DNA from: Ipomoea triloba
Lineage: Eukaryota > Streptophyta > Magnoliopsida > Solanales > Convolvulaceae
Direction of reading: 5' to 3'
Assembly: GCF_003576645.1 (NCBI RefSeq)
Contig: NC_044925.1
Span: 16,390,847 to 16,454,846, forward strand
DNA: 64,000 bases
Position 1 is the stretch's first letter. The number at the start of each line of letters is the position of its first letter. This document shows, piece by piece, positions 22,662 to 33,352 of this stretch. The notes under the pieces are model-generated. The model searched no databases. It was not told the origin of the DNA and saw only the letters and a program-made list of their open reading frames with translations. Both the position numbers and the translations under genes were made by a program.

Positions 22662-24321
22662 TGATAAGTGCAAAAGATGCTACATTTATGAGGTCGTTCT
22701 AGGATTGTATGGCGCACAATTGAAGCTTTTATGATTGATTTGAGCTTTAATTGTGTTAAAATGCTTGTTATTGCCCTTGGACTCCGTTCCACACTTGGTT
22801 AATCATTTTGTAGGGAAAACAATGTGCAAAAGGGTGGAAAAAGGCATGGATTTCAAAGATAGATTCACAAGCCGAAGTTGGAGCAAAGAACAAGACACGG
22901 ACGCGCCTTGGACGCGCGTCCGCCCATGCGTCCAAAAATCATCTTTCTGAAGTTTTGCATAGCAGAACCAAAGTCTGCTGCGGACGCATGGCGGACGCGG
23001 GGTGGACGCCCGCGTCCGATTTTCGGCTTGCAGAAGTTTTGAAGCTCTGCTGTGGACGCTCGGCGGATGCACGATGGACGCCCGCGTCCGAAAATCAGCC
23101 CGTAGAAGTTTGGGAGCTCTGATGTGGACGCGGGGTGGACGCCCGCATCCGAATTTCACGCCTCTGAAGTTTTGAAGTCTGTCAGCAAAGGTCACGCTGG
23201 ACGCGCAGTGGACGCGCATCCAGTCGTGCGTCCGTCGCGAAGATTTTTGGCGGTTAGGCGCGATTTAAAAGGGGAATTGAGCCAAATTTCAGGGAATCCC
23301 AACTCATTTTCCATCTTAGTTCAGTTTAGAAAATTCTCTCTAGATTTAGGTCAAAATTCCCTCCACTTCCACACTTCAATTCGTTTCAAATTTCAATTCC
23401 TTTATCTAGATTTGGAGAAGATTATGCACATCAACATTGTACTGATCAAGAGTGTTTGAAGAATTCTATCTCAATTCAAGTAATCTTTCAATTTCTACTC
23501 TTGTTATTTCATTCTTAGTTTGTGAATTGATTGTTGATTTGAATTGAGCTTTGATTTGTGATTTGATTTCAGTCCTAATAGCTTAGATTTACTCAATTGC
23601 ATTTATGATTTCCATTCTAGAGATGTGTGGCTAAGTTCTTTGTGGATTTGGATCAATTGAACATGCATGTTGACTCTTGAGCTCTAATTTCATATATCTA
23701 GGTTTGATTGATGCTTCTTTTTGGATGGTTGATTGTGTTTTGGGGTGTTTATTTGATCTCTATGCCAACTAGGCCGGTTGCACTAGAGAGTTAGGTTAGG
23801 AAGCATTCACCTATGAGAATAGGGATTGCTTGAAGACCTCACCAAGCACATTTCCCTCTCACCTTTGAGAAAAGGGAGAGTGGAAGACAAGAGGCACATA
23901 ACGTGTTTGACAAAATGCCTCTTTTAGCCTAGTGATCATGAGGATGACATTACGGTTTAGGAGAGAGTCCATTGACCACGAGAATGGCGGTGGTGTTGGT
24001 GACCTTGTCTCACGTGAGTCCTTTGAGTGCTTTCACACCCTAGTACAATAGGAAATCGAGAGAAATACGTGCGTGGTAGGTTGGTCCGAATCCTCTTCCC
24101 AATTAATTGTTTCCCATTCCTTTTATCCTAGCTTTTGATACTTTTAGCATGACATACACACCTATCTTTCTAGGATTAGCTTTTGAAAATTAGGTATTCT
24201 TGTGACTAATCCCTTGCTTACCAAATCCCTCCTTGCCTTTCCTTAGAGAACGATACTCGGGAACTTCTTCCCGTTTTAACACCCACTTCTTTCCATCCAC
24301 TGCGAAAACTACAACTCATCA
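22662..24321 (+). mobile_element. Solo LTR, Athila-like, 1660 bp
   Basis: Starts TGATAAGTGC and ends ACTCATCA, flanked by the 5-bp repeat accat (22657-22661 and 24322-24326). The uninterrupted site is visible in the related LTR near 45384-45393, where accat occurs once. Its 3' part (from about 24000) nearly matches 33011-33332, which is followed by an Athila-type primer site and gag; that identifies the family. It contains the GC-rich minisatellite at 22890-23240. Confidence 0.92.
22890..23240. repeat. GC-rich minisatellite of GGACGC / GCGTCC words
   Basis: About five degenerate units of 70-78 bp, each with a palindrome-like ggacgc...gcgtcc block followed by a spacer such as cagaagttttgaagctctgc. 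It is far richer in G, C and CpG than the rest of the LTR. Open frames across it in both directions are by-products of composition. Confidence 0.85.
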
Positions 24322-24378
24322 ACCATATTATTAAGGCCACAATATATAATATATATTGTATTACCGAAAAGTCTTACA

Positions 24379-26666
24379 GTCTCCCACTTGGTGCAAGTAC
24401 TAGCACAACTCTCATCAAAGAACAAAACACATGAAACATAGCGATATGTCCTCTGCTCGATAGAGTAATATCTTCTATGCATCACATTCATTTTTATTCC
24501 CCAACTTAAGTCTTTTATGAACAAACCCAACGTTTATTCTTGTTAACTTAAGGGATGTTTCTCAAAATAAAATATATGCGCAACTTAAAGAAGAAAATCA
24601 TCCAAATTGTACAAACGAGTACACTTCATGATCTCTAAGATCCTTAATGTTAAGTATGTCTTAAGTAGCGATCTCTTAATGTTAGCATAATGCTAACTAT
24701 GTTCCATGACTAGTTTTATAACTTAACTTAACCACTACCTCTAACGACCAAGAGCTTGGAGTGGACACGTCTGTCACTCCCACTCATCAAAATAGCCAAA
24801 AGATAGTTTAGTCATAGAAGCATTCCAACAACCTAGACAATAAACTAAAATTCTAAGTCCATAAATGTGGAGTTTTAAATATACACCATAACTTCTCAAA
24901 TAACTTCAAGGTCCACTTTATAATGAACTGATGAACATTATGAGTCTTACTTTTATGTCTTGCAAAATTGTCTTTGAGCCTTACAAACCAAAAATGGCCT
25001 AGGATTAATTTTGAAGAAATTAAAAACTCTATTACATGCAGTATTGCAAAAATCCCGCCTAGGCGCCGATTAATCCCCTCCTAGGCGCTAGGCGCTGGTC
25101 GACCGCCTAGCGTATCACATTAAATGGTGGTCTAGGCGGCTGGCCGGCTAGGCGACCGCCTAGGCCGCCTAAGCTCCGCCTAGGCCGCCTAAGCTCCGCC
25201 TAGGCCGCCTAAGCTCCGCCTAGGCCGCCAAAGCAACGCCTAGGCCGCTTAGGCGCTGACCGCCTAGGCGTTGACTAGACTGAATAGCACCGACTAGGCC
25301 TTCTAGTCGGTCGATTAACTATTGTTCTTTTTTTTTAATGGGTTATTTCACTCAAAACAACATCGTTTTAAGCGAAATAATCCTAAATTGTACAAACTTT
25401 AGATATTTTTTAGGTTAATATTTAATATTTTTGTATTAACTATTAAAGTTTTATATAATTTATAATTATTAGTCTTTAAAAAATTAAAAATACTTAAAAA
25501 AAATTTTAAAAAAATAAAAAATAAAATAAAAAAATACACGGACGCCTAGGCGCCGATTAAGGCTAGGCGTCCTAGGCGCTAGGCGCTCCCTGAGCGCCTA
25601 GCGATTTTTCAATCATGATTACATGCTAAAGAATTTATTTAAATAACAGTGTATCACAAGTTAAATGTTTTGTTCTAATAAACTCCTTAATATTGTTACA
25701 ACATTTTCATAAATATGTTGCACAATCAAATGTTCAATAATTTGAACTTATGAATTTATGTGAACAAATACAAGATTGATACTTGTAGAATCTTTAGTGG
25801 AGCATCTTAATGATCTTTTTTTCTAAATGATCACTCCCACTGATTAAAATATTCTTCAGCAGAATTAATGATATACGCATTCACAATTGATTTGACCACC
25901 TAGATAATGAAGATATAATTCCCCACAATTAGTTGGGCATACTTAATAATCAATATTTGGTTTCAATCCACCTAAAGTAATAAATGATGAGGACATAACT
26001 CCCACCACAGTTGGACATACTAAAATAATAAAATACACTTTCCAAAACCAAGTTGGAGTTTGACTCGAAAAAGGTACATTTTATTCTTGAAAATCAAAAG
26101 TGGTATATCGAATATATTCCATAACTTACTACAGTTAGTCCAAATAACCGAACAAGATTCGCGAAATAATTAATAAAAGTGGTTAAATTTTGGGAAGTAA
26201 CTAAATACATGGTTTGCCAATGCAAACCATGAAAACGTAGAATTATAATTGAACTAAATTTACAAATTCTAAGAAATTGTGATAAAATTATTATCTAATG
26301 GGTGATGATTTATTGACATAAAACTTGCATGTAAGCTAAAGTTTTAATTCTATTAAATCCAATTAAAACCCTTATGATAATATTTCATCTCAATTATTAA
26401 ATAGACAGAAGAATCTAGAGACATAAAACTTGCGTGTGGGCTAAAGTTTTACTCAATTAGATCCAACTGAAATTTTATGATGAACCAATTATCAAATGAG
26501 TTGAAGAATCAAGTGATATAAGACTTGCTTGTAGGCTAAAGTTTTAGTCAACGAGATTCATTACAACTATTATGATAAAACTTAAGAAATCATGTTCCTA
26601 TTCTTAATCCCTGTGGGTACATTAAGAAATATGATATAAAGTTTGCATCATAAAATTAAACTTCAT
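24379..26666 (-). mobile_element. Internal part of a non-coding copia element, copy 1
   Basis: Starts at the polypurine tract and runs without any gag or pol frame. It is closely similar to 41112-44066. It contains repeated phrases of the type ataaaacttgcatgtaagctaaagtt (about 26320, 26425, 26525). It stops abruptly inside tcataaaattaaacttcatga, where gypsy integrase sequence begins. A hAT MITE lies at 25039-25617. Confidence 0.7.
25039..25617. mobile_element. hAT-type MITE with CCGCCTAGG arrays, copy 1
   Basis: Starts cagtattgcaaaaatc, ends gatttttcaatcatg, flanked by the 8-bp repeat attacatg (25031-25038 and 25618-25625), the length expected for hAT elements. The GC-rich subterminal parts are built of cctaggcg/cgcctagg words. 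A 20-bp unit (ctccgcctaggccgcctaag) is repeated about three times here but occurs once in the copy at 42467-43009. The AT-rich centre has no transposase. Confidence 0.9.
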
Positions 26667-27093
26667 GAAATACGTTATGTACCTTATCAAGCTCAATCGG
26701 TAGGGCTAGTCGATAGGCTAAATTTCCTATCCTTTCCAAAATTTCATAAGGTCCTATATAACGAGGGCTCAACTTTCCTTTCTTTCCAAATCTTCTGACT
26801 CCTTTAGTGGGTGAGACTTTCAGTAATACCTTCTCCCCAACTTGATATTCGGTGAATTGTCGCTTCAAATCGGCATACGACTTTTGTTGATCCTGAACGA
26901 CTTTTATCCTTTCTCGAATTACCTTGATTGCCTCAGTAGTCTCCTGTAGATACTGAGGTCCAAGTATAACAACATCGCTCTTGTCGCTCCAACACAGAGG
27001 ACTTCGACATTTCCGCCCATACAATGCCTCATAAGGAGCCATTCCTATACTCGCATGGTAGCTGCTGTTATAGGAAAATTCTATTAGATCCAA
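26656..27093 (-). pseudogene. gypsy integrase C-terminal region (GPY/F)
   Basis: Encodes the end of the integrase core (FSYNSSYHASIGMAPYEALY, GRKCRSPLCW), an amphipathic stretch (QKSYADLKRQ, YQVGEKVLLKVSP) and a GPY/F module (GKLSPRYIGPYEILERIG). The match ends at VHNVFHEV, next to copia sequence. A chromodomain would normally follow; it is absent. Confidence 0.88.
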
Positions 27094-27500
27094 CTGCTCG
27101 TCTCATGAACCCTGAAAGTCAAGCACACAACCTCTAAGCATATCTTCCAACGTTTGTATTGTTCGCTCCGTTTGGCCATCAGTGGCAGGGTGAAAAGCTA
27201 TACTTAATTTGAGTTGAGTGCCCATAGCCATTTGCAACGTTTCTCAAAAACGTGACAGAAATCGTGAGTGTTTGTCCGAAATGATATCTTGAGCTACTCC
27301 GTGATATTTAACCACGTGTTTAATATAGGCTCTCGCCACTTTTCCATTGACCATGTTTTGTTCATTGGAATGAACCTCGCTATTTTGGTCAGTCGATCGA
27401 CAATGACCCACACTTGATCGTTTCCAGACTTGGTTCTAGGCAATCCTCCCACAAAATCCATAGAGATTGAGTCCCATTTCCACTGCGGAATCTCTAATGG
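27094..27500 (-). pseudogene. gypsy integrase catalytic core, frameshifted
   Basis: On the minus strand, fragments of the core can be read in changing frames: a WDSISMDFVGGLPRTKSG-like start near 27480-27420, then DQVWVIVDRLTK near 27410, and later a region near 27180 that would hold the glutamate motif. In-frame stops and shifts break it, so no active core can be made. Confidence 0.7.
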
Positions 27501-27692
27501 CTACAGTAATCCCTTTGGTTTACTTCTTTCCGCCTTGACCTTTTGACAGTTCAAACATCTAGCCACAAATTCAGCTACATCCTTCTTCATGCCCGACCAC
27601 CAGAAGTTTTGTTTCAAATCCTTATACAATTTATCCCCACCAGGATGAACTGAATAGGGTGTGTAATGACCTTCCTTCATTAATTGCTCCAT
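27501..27692 (-). pseudogene. gypsy integrase zinc-binding domain (H2C2)
   Basis: Contains HYTPYSVHPGGDKLYKDLKQ, FWWSGMKKDVAEFV and the CLNCQKVKAE pair, which are the His and Cys ligands of the integrase N-terminal domain. The fragment lies between RNase H and the integrase core, as expected. Confidence 0.85.
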
Positions 27693-27886
27693 TATCTTCT
27701 TACACCCTTTAGGTATTATCCACCTACCTTGGAATCTTAACTCCCATCTGGGTGTAATTCAAATGGACCATGTTTTCCATCAACCATCTTCTCCTTGATG
27801 CTCCCTACCCAATTGTCCTCTTCTTGTGCTTGTTTGATTTCCTCAAACAGGGTTGGAGTGGCCGACATGTAATATAATTTCATTTC

Positions 27887-28549
27887 TTATTCCACCTGAC
27901 CACACATCTTTATTTCCAAATTGAGTCCTCGAAAGTCCTTGCATAATTGCTCGGGTAATACCCAAAGAGCATGGTTTGATTTCCGACTCAAGGCATCAGC
28001 TACCTTGTTTGCTTTGCCCTCTTGGTATTGAATTTCCAAGTCATAATCTTTAATCAACTCCAACCATCTCCTTTGCCTTAAATTGAGATCTCTCTGAGTG
28101 AAGATATACTTTAAACTCTTGTGGTCCGTATAAATTTTGCATGAGACTCCATAGAGGTAGTGTCGCCAAATTTTGAGAGCGAATACCACGGCTGCTAGTT
28201 CTAAGTCATGTGTTGGGTAGTTAGCTTCATGAGGTTTTAATTGACGAGAAGCATAAGCTATTACCCTTCCATCTTGCATCAAGACGCATCCTAGTCCTTT
28301 GTGAGACGCATCAGTGTACAAGTCATAACCTTCCGTTCCAACAGGTAGGGTCAACACTGGAGCAGTTGTCAACCTCTTCTTAAGTTCCTGGAATGCCAGC
28401 TCGCATTCTTCGAACTGTACTTGGTCGTCTTTTTGAGCAGGTTTGTCAACGGCCTTGCTATCTTTGAGAAGTCCTGAACGAATCTTCGGTAATAACCCGG
28501 CAAACCTAAGAAACTGCGGATTTCCGTAACTGATTTGGGTACTTCCCAT
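27887..28549 (-). pseudogene. gypsy RNase H domain
   Basis: Shows the RT-linked RNase H signature: [50 protein letters not shown], and the last catalytic region [20 protein letters not shown], then the connecting [13 protein letters not shown]. It overlaps the RT frame at its start in another frame, so a frameshift lies near 28450-28550. Confidence 0.88.
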
Positions 28550-29742
28550 TCAATTACATCTCGTATCTTAGCTGGGTCTACCGCTATTCCTTCCTTGGTG
28601 ATTACGTGTCTAAGAAATGCGACTTCTCTCTTCCAAAATTCACATTTTGACAGCTTTGCGAAAAATTTCTTTTCCCTTAGTGTCTGTAACACTGTCCTGA
28701 GATGTTCCTCGTGTTCCTCCGGTGTCTTAGAGTAGACAAAGATGTCATCTATGAAGGCGATGACGAATTTATCCAGATACGGAAGGAAAATTCGGTTCAT
28801 CAAGTCCATAAAGGTTCCTGGGGCAAGGAAAATTCGGTTCATCAAGTCCATAAAGGTTCCTGGGGCGTTAGTCACTCCAAATGGCATGACCGTGAAGGTT
28901 CCTGGGGCGTTAGTCACTCCAAATGGCATGACCGTGAATTCATAGTGCCCGTATCTCGTCCGAAATGCCGTTTTAGGCACATCCTCCTTCGTGACTCGCA
29001 CTTGGTGATACCCTGACCGTAAGTCAATCTTCGAGAATACGCCCGCTCCTTTCAACTGATCAAATAGATCATCGATCCTAGGCAACGGGTACTTGTTCTT
29101 TACTGTGACTCGATTGAGTTCCGTATAATCGATGCATAGTCTAAGACTCCCATCCTTCTTCTTAACGAACAGTACCGTTGAGCCCCAAGGCGATACGCTT
29201 GGCCTAATAAATCCCTTCTCCAATAATTCCACCAATTGTGCCTTCAGCTCCTCCATCTCTTTAGGTGGCATTCGATAAGGCGCTTTCGAGATAGGTGAGG
29301 TTCCTGGTACGAAGTCGATGGTGAATTCCACTTCCCTTTCCGGCAGCATTTCCGTGAGACCGTCGGGGAATACGTCAGGAAATTCGCGTACAACTGGGAT
29401 TCGATCAATCTCAAGTTCTTCTACTTCGGCATCTTGCACCAAACAGAGATACACTTCGCATCCCTGGTGCACGAACTTCTTCAATTTCTGCGTCGTCAAC
29501 AACCTTGACTCGGGTTGCTTGTCAATTCCTTGGTAGGATATTCTCCTTCCCTTTGGTCCTCGTAAGACAACCTTTCGCTCATTACACATGATCTGAGCTT
29601 TATACTTATCCAACCAATCCATCCCGAGTACTACATCGATGCCCTCAAGTTCAAAACGAACGAGGTTTCCGGGACAGTTAGATCTCGCTATTTCTATAGC
29701 AACGTTGTCATAACTATCTCTACAGGCTACTACTACTCCCAA
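28450..29742 (-). pseudogene. gypsy protease tail and RT with internal duplications
   Basis: Starts in the C-terminal part of a retroviral-type protease ([18 protein letters not shown]), followed by the linker [14 protein letters not shown] and RT ([71 protein letters not shown]). The catalytic FIDDI motif is present near 28745. Just before it, two neighbouring in-frame 42-bp tandem duplications (28783-28866 and 28855-28938) repeat [13 protein letters not shown] and [10 protein letters not shown] segments. The duplications would distort the palm/fingers region. The protease catalytic DTG part and Gag are missing. Confidence 0.88.
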
Positions 29743-30175
29743 GGTATAAAAGTTCTTAAGGAATTAGCTAGTTAGGCAGTCAGTATAGTACCTACTCAAG
29801 TCCTATACGACACTTCTTAACATTCACTTTATTATACCCTCTAAGCAAGGGTTTCAATCATAGCATAATGATAATTAATGCATTACGCTACCAAGCTTAC
29901 TCACAATAATCCTAACCAATCACATGCAGGAAATCACAAGTATTGATCATACTATTCAACAACCAGAATCATAAGATTCTGTAGAGTAGAAGTGAAATAC
30001 CCCATTCTTACGCTACCTGGCTTCCATTCCAGCTCTGCTCCAAAGCTTATACTCATCAAACTGTAACAACGACTTAGGTCGGTCTTAACGAACCTAAGCT
30101 GACTTCGAAACTCGGTTAACTTGAAACTAGGGCTGACTCGAAAAGAGGGCTGACTTAGGGTTCTGACTTGAAACA
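29743..30175 (-). other. Leader region of the gypsy element, gag deleted
   Basis: No Gag-like frame. Contains several short repeats of a gagtcagccct kind near the primer site. Its shortness compared with a complete element shows a large deletion of gag. Confidence 0.6.
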
Positions 30176-30191
30176 GGGCTCTAATACCAAC
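30176..30191 (-). other. Primer-binding site of the gypsy element
   Basis: On the minus strand TTGGTATTAGAGCC lies just inside the LTR. It resembles the initiator-methionine tRNA site TGGTATCAGAGC with one change. Confidence 0.75.
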
Positions 30192-30529
30192 TTGTAACAC
30201 CCCGGCTCGGCTATTCCGCACATCCGGAGTAGTTACCGCCACACCTAGACCGAACCCAATCAATTCCAGATAGAGTTCACTCTAGATGCACAGGCTGAAG
30301 ACAAGGAAACTGTTTCATATCGTCATTACCCATCATAACTTCATATATATATACATTAGCAGCAAAAGGGTAGCTATACTAGCTACAAATATATACAAGA
30401 GTTTTCTTACGGCCCATTAGAACAAAGTTTGGGCTAACCCCGACCTTACTAGCCAACTTGGAACTACCATGGCTACAAAAAGGTATTTACACAAAAAGGT
30501 CAGCTTTGACTTCTTCCCTAGGACACAGT

Positions 30530-31033
30530 CTACTGTAGTGGGCGGTACACTGGGCCGGTATACGTTCCCCAAACAAGATGCCACTCGCCCGCAAACCAGG
30601 TGGTATGATCTAAGAATTTACATGGGGTGTTTACCATCATCCACTCGTCATAACTATCCGGGGGACTAGGGTCCCACGGATAAGGGTAGTGAACAACGAA
30701 CTCGAGAGGGTCGCTCTCCTCTAAAACCTCGATGGGGTAGAACCCATAACTCGCCTGAATAGCATCAATGAAACTCAATGGACTACTGGGAGCAGGAATA
30801 GGATCAGGAGCATAAGCCGGAGCTGGAGAGACAGGAGTGAAGCTGGGAGTATACGGGTCGTCACCTGCTAGATACTGCACAGAATCATCATAATCTAGTA
30901 TGGGGAACATAAACTCCGATGAACCACCAGAGTTCTCTGGGCTGCAAGAGCCCACACTAGACTGCATCTGATAAGGGACACAATGAAGTGTAGTTAGCAC
31001 GACGGCTAAGCAAGGAAATCCATTGTCACTCAA
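30530..31033 (-). other. Proline-rich open frame within the LTR
   Basis: A 167-codon frame rich in Pro, Ser, Asp and Tyr (for example SFTPVSPAPAYAPDPIPAPS and YPYPWDPSPPDSYDEWMMVN). It occupies a segment that the other Tekay-like LTRs in the window seem to lack. It may be chance or a captured piece. No family recognised. Confidence 0.35.
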
Positions 31034-31429
31034 AAGTAAACAAAGGTTTTGAAAATATAATAATTTGAAAGCTGCAAAGTTTTACCCATGAGTTGAAACT
31101 CTACCTGCAACCAGATTATTAACAATATAGAGTATAGTAGAGGATATGAGTTGAATCAACATGTAAAACTTTTCTCAACTAAAGATAATGGCATAACTGT
31201 CGCACAAAATCACTTTTCCGCCTTTCAGACAAGTTTGCAAAACTTTCATTTCCAGGAATTTTCATCATTTTTATCTCAAAAGAGAGTTCAGCAGCACCCT
31301 TCAGTGCTCAAAATTCATTACATTTTGCTCTTCAGCATAGTTACGGAGTAACTAATTTTTCATAGTCAAAATTCACTTAGTTTCCCCCTAGGTAAGTGTG
31401 AGGCATTTTTGGAGTAGTTTCTTAACTCC

Positions 31430-31580
31430 CTTTCTCCAACCCCGGGCCATGGTATTTAAGCCCTCCCGTAGGTCAATCATCTCAACAACCCCGGGCCATG
31501 GCATTCAAGCCCTCTCGTAGGTCAATCTTGTAAACAACCGCTGGGCTATGGCAATTAAGCCCTCCTGTGGGTTAATCAAG
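31430..31580. repeat. Three-unit tandem repeat in LTR
   Basis: Units of about 52 bp sharing ccccgggccatggcatt and agccctcccgtaggtcaat. It is the inverted counterpart of 17960-18115. Confidence 0.85.
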
Positions 31581-31916
31581 TCCTCCACAACTTATCCAGA
31601 AACTAAGGTTTTCAAAACATTCTTTCCTGGATTCAAATAGCATTTTCACATAATGCCTCCCAAAACAGCTTATTTCTTTCAAACTATGTTTCCAAAATAT
31701 TCACATTTGCCAATGGCTTTTCAACACAAATTTCTCAAGTGACAAGGGTTATACTTGTTCCTTAAAAACAAGATTTTTCTTCCAAAGTGACGTACATAAC
31801 TTTCAAAACAATGTTTGTTCTTTCAAAAATTGAACTCGTTTGCCCATTGGCCTTTCAAACATCATATCATGTATGAGAAAAAATTTGGAAGAAAACTCAG
31901 TTGAAAACAGATCCGC

Positions 31917-32090
31917 GCAAAACTTGGACGCACAGGAGAACGCACCGGTGGACATGCGTCCGGCCTCGTGTCCACACCACCGGACGCACGACGGACGCAC
32001 GTCTGGTGCCGCGTCCTACCGTTCTGCCTGGTTTCGAGCCTACTGGACACGCAGTGGACGCGCGTCCAGGGTCGCGTTCCTAAATTCTTC
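31917..32090. repeat. GGACGC / GCGTCC word cassette
   Basis: Dense cgtcc/ggacg words including gtggacgcgcgtccagg. It resembles the minisatellite at 22890-23240 although the host LTR is of another lineage. Confidence 0.75.
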
Positions 32091-33010
32091 CAGTTCTGGG
32101 CAGTGAAAACAGTGTGGTAACAACTTGAATTTCCAATATTTTCATCAGTATAAGCCTACATGGACATAAATATAACATATACATGTATATACTAGCTATG
32201 AACATGTATACAAAAATTTTCAAAATTCAAAGAGTAGTCTCATGAGCTAACTAAGAAATCCTCAAGCTTAACACATAATTTCCATGTAAAACTCCTAGTC
32301 TCATAATTCACTAGCAATTGTTCATTTCAAGTGACTAAACCGACTTAAGGGATTCCTTACCTTTCACGTAGCTTTTAACACCGTATAAGTTGTTGTGATC
32401 CTTTCCTCCAAATTTCCACCGAAGATCCCAAGTAATTTACACCATAATAACAATATTTTCAAGAATTCTTAGCTTAAAATTAAGTTCTAGGAAAGAATTC
32501 TAGTCTTTTAACCGAATAAAAATCAAAGTTTTACCTAGTATGGAAGAACTTTGATTAAGAAACTTGGCTATGGAGTTTCTTGAACACCAAGATGAAGATG
32601 AAATTTTCTCTCTCTTCTCCTCCCTAATTATTTCGGCCAAGATGGATAGGATTGGGGAAACTTGGGGATTAAGTTTCTTCCTAGCAAGACTTAGCCCATA
32701 CTCATCCTAGTTAATTAATTTATTATTACAACATGTCTCTTATAGTTCGTTTACTTTCAACTTAACTAAGTAGGAAGTTCATGCTTAATCACATTATGCA
32801 TAATAATCCATTTCCTAGGAAAAATCCGAACTGAATTCGTCCTTAAAATTTTTTACGGTTCGTGACCAGCACGTATGATCACAGCTTATTAAAAGCTATT
32901 CTTACTTATAAAAATCCTTTTGAAGTATCGGGAGATCATCTCATGAATGTCATAGCCTTAAAGAAATATTTTTCGAACCCTAGACTTATTGGAATAGGTG
33001 AGGGGTTATA

Positions 33011-33332
33011 GTGACCTTGTCTCACGTGAGTCCTTTGAGTGCTTTCACACCCTAGTACAATAGGAAATCGAGAGAATACATGCGTGGTAGGTTGGTCCTG
33101 ATCCTCTTCCCAATTAATTGTTTCCCATTCCTTTTATCCTAGCTTTTGATACTTTTAGCATGACATACACACCTATCTTTCTAGGATTAGCTTTTGAAAA
33201 TTAGGTGCTCTTGTGACTAATCCCTTGCTTACCAAATCCCTCCTTGCCATTCCTTAGAGAACGATACTCGGGAACTTCTTCCCGTTTTAACACCCACTTC
33301 TTTCCATCCACCGCGAAAACTACAACTCATCA
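33011..33332 (+). repeat. 3' part of the 5' LTR of an Athila-like element
   Basis: Nearly identical to 24000-24321, the end of the solo LTR. It ends ACTCATCA directly before the primer site. The left part of this LTR is missing, replaced by the Tekay-like LTR. Confidence 0.85.
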
Positions 33333-33334
33333 AA

Positions 33335-33352
33335 TGGCGCCGTTGCCGGGGA
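33335..33352 (+). other. Athila/Tat-type primer-binding site
   Basis: TGGCGCCGTTGCCGGGGA, the primer site typical of the plant Athila/Tat gypsy group, three bases after the LTR. The same motif occurs inverted near 39377-39394, and with single changes at 52631 and 61981. Confidence 0.9.

Larger units (their letters stand above)
22302..24378 (-). repeat. 3' LTR of a non-coding copia element, split by a solo LTR
   Basis: Two pieces, 22302-22661 and 24327-24378, add up to about 412 bp and match the LTR at 45032-45440. On the minus strand it starts TGTAAGAC and ends CTTACA. It directly adjoins a copia-type polypurine tract (AAGTGGGAGAC, minus strand, 24379-24389). It is interrupted by the solo LTR 22662-24321. 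Confidence 0.8.
26656..33010 (-). mobile_element. Truncated Tekay/Del-like Ty3/gypsy element
   Basis: Minus-strand order: 5' LTR (30193-33010), primer site, leader, then protease, RT, RNase H, zinc-binding integrase, integrase core and integrase C-terminus down to about 26666. Gag is missing: only about 430 bp separate the primer site from the protease fragment. The 3' end (chromodomain, 3' LTR) is also missing. Sequence features such as [22 protein letters not shown] and the GPY-type tail point to a chromovirus of the Tekay/Del type. Several frameshifts make it inactive. Confidence 0.88.
30193..33010 (-). repeat. 5' LTR of the Tekay-like element, 2.8 kb
   Basis: On the plus strand it begins TGTAACACCCC and ends aggggttata, a one-base variant of the GGGGTTACA end seen in related LTRs. 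It contains the ccatgg tandem array (31430-31580), the GGACGC-word cassette (31917-32090) and an open frame at 30530-31033. The outer end joins Athila-like LTR sequence without its left half, so no target duplication can be checked. Confidence 0.85.

Noticed and set aside
22803..23219. 138-codon frame in the GC-rich minisatellite
   Set aside because: Repeats of GGACGC words are open in several frames; the Arg/Pro/His content is a composition effect.
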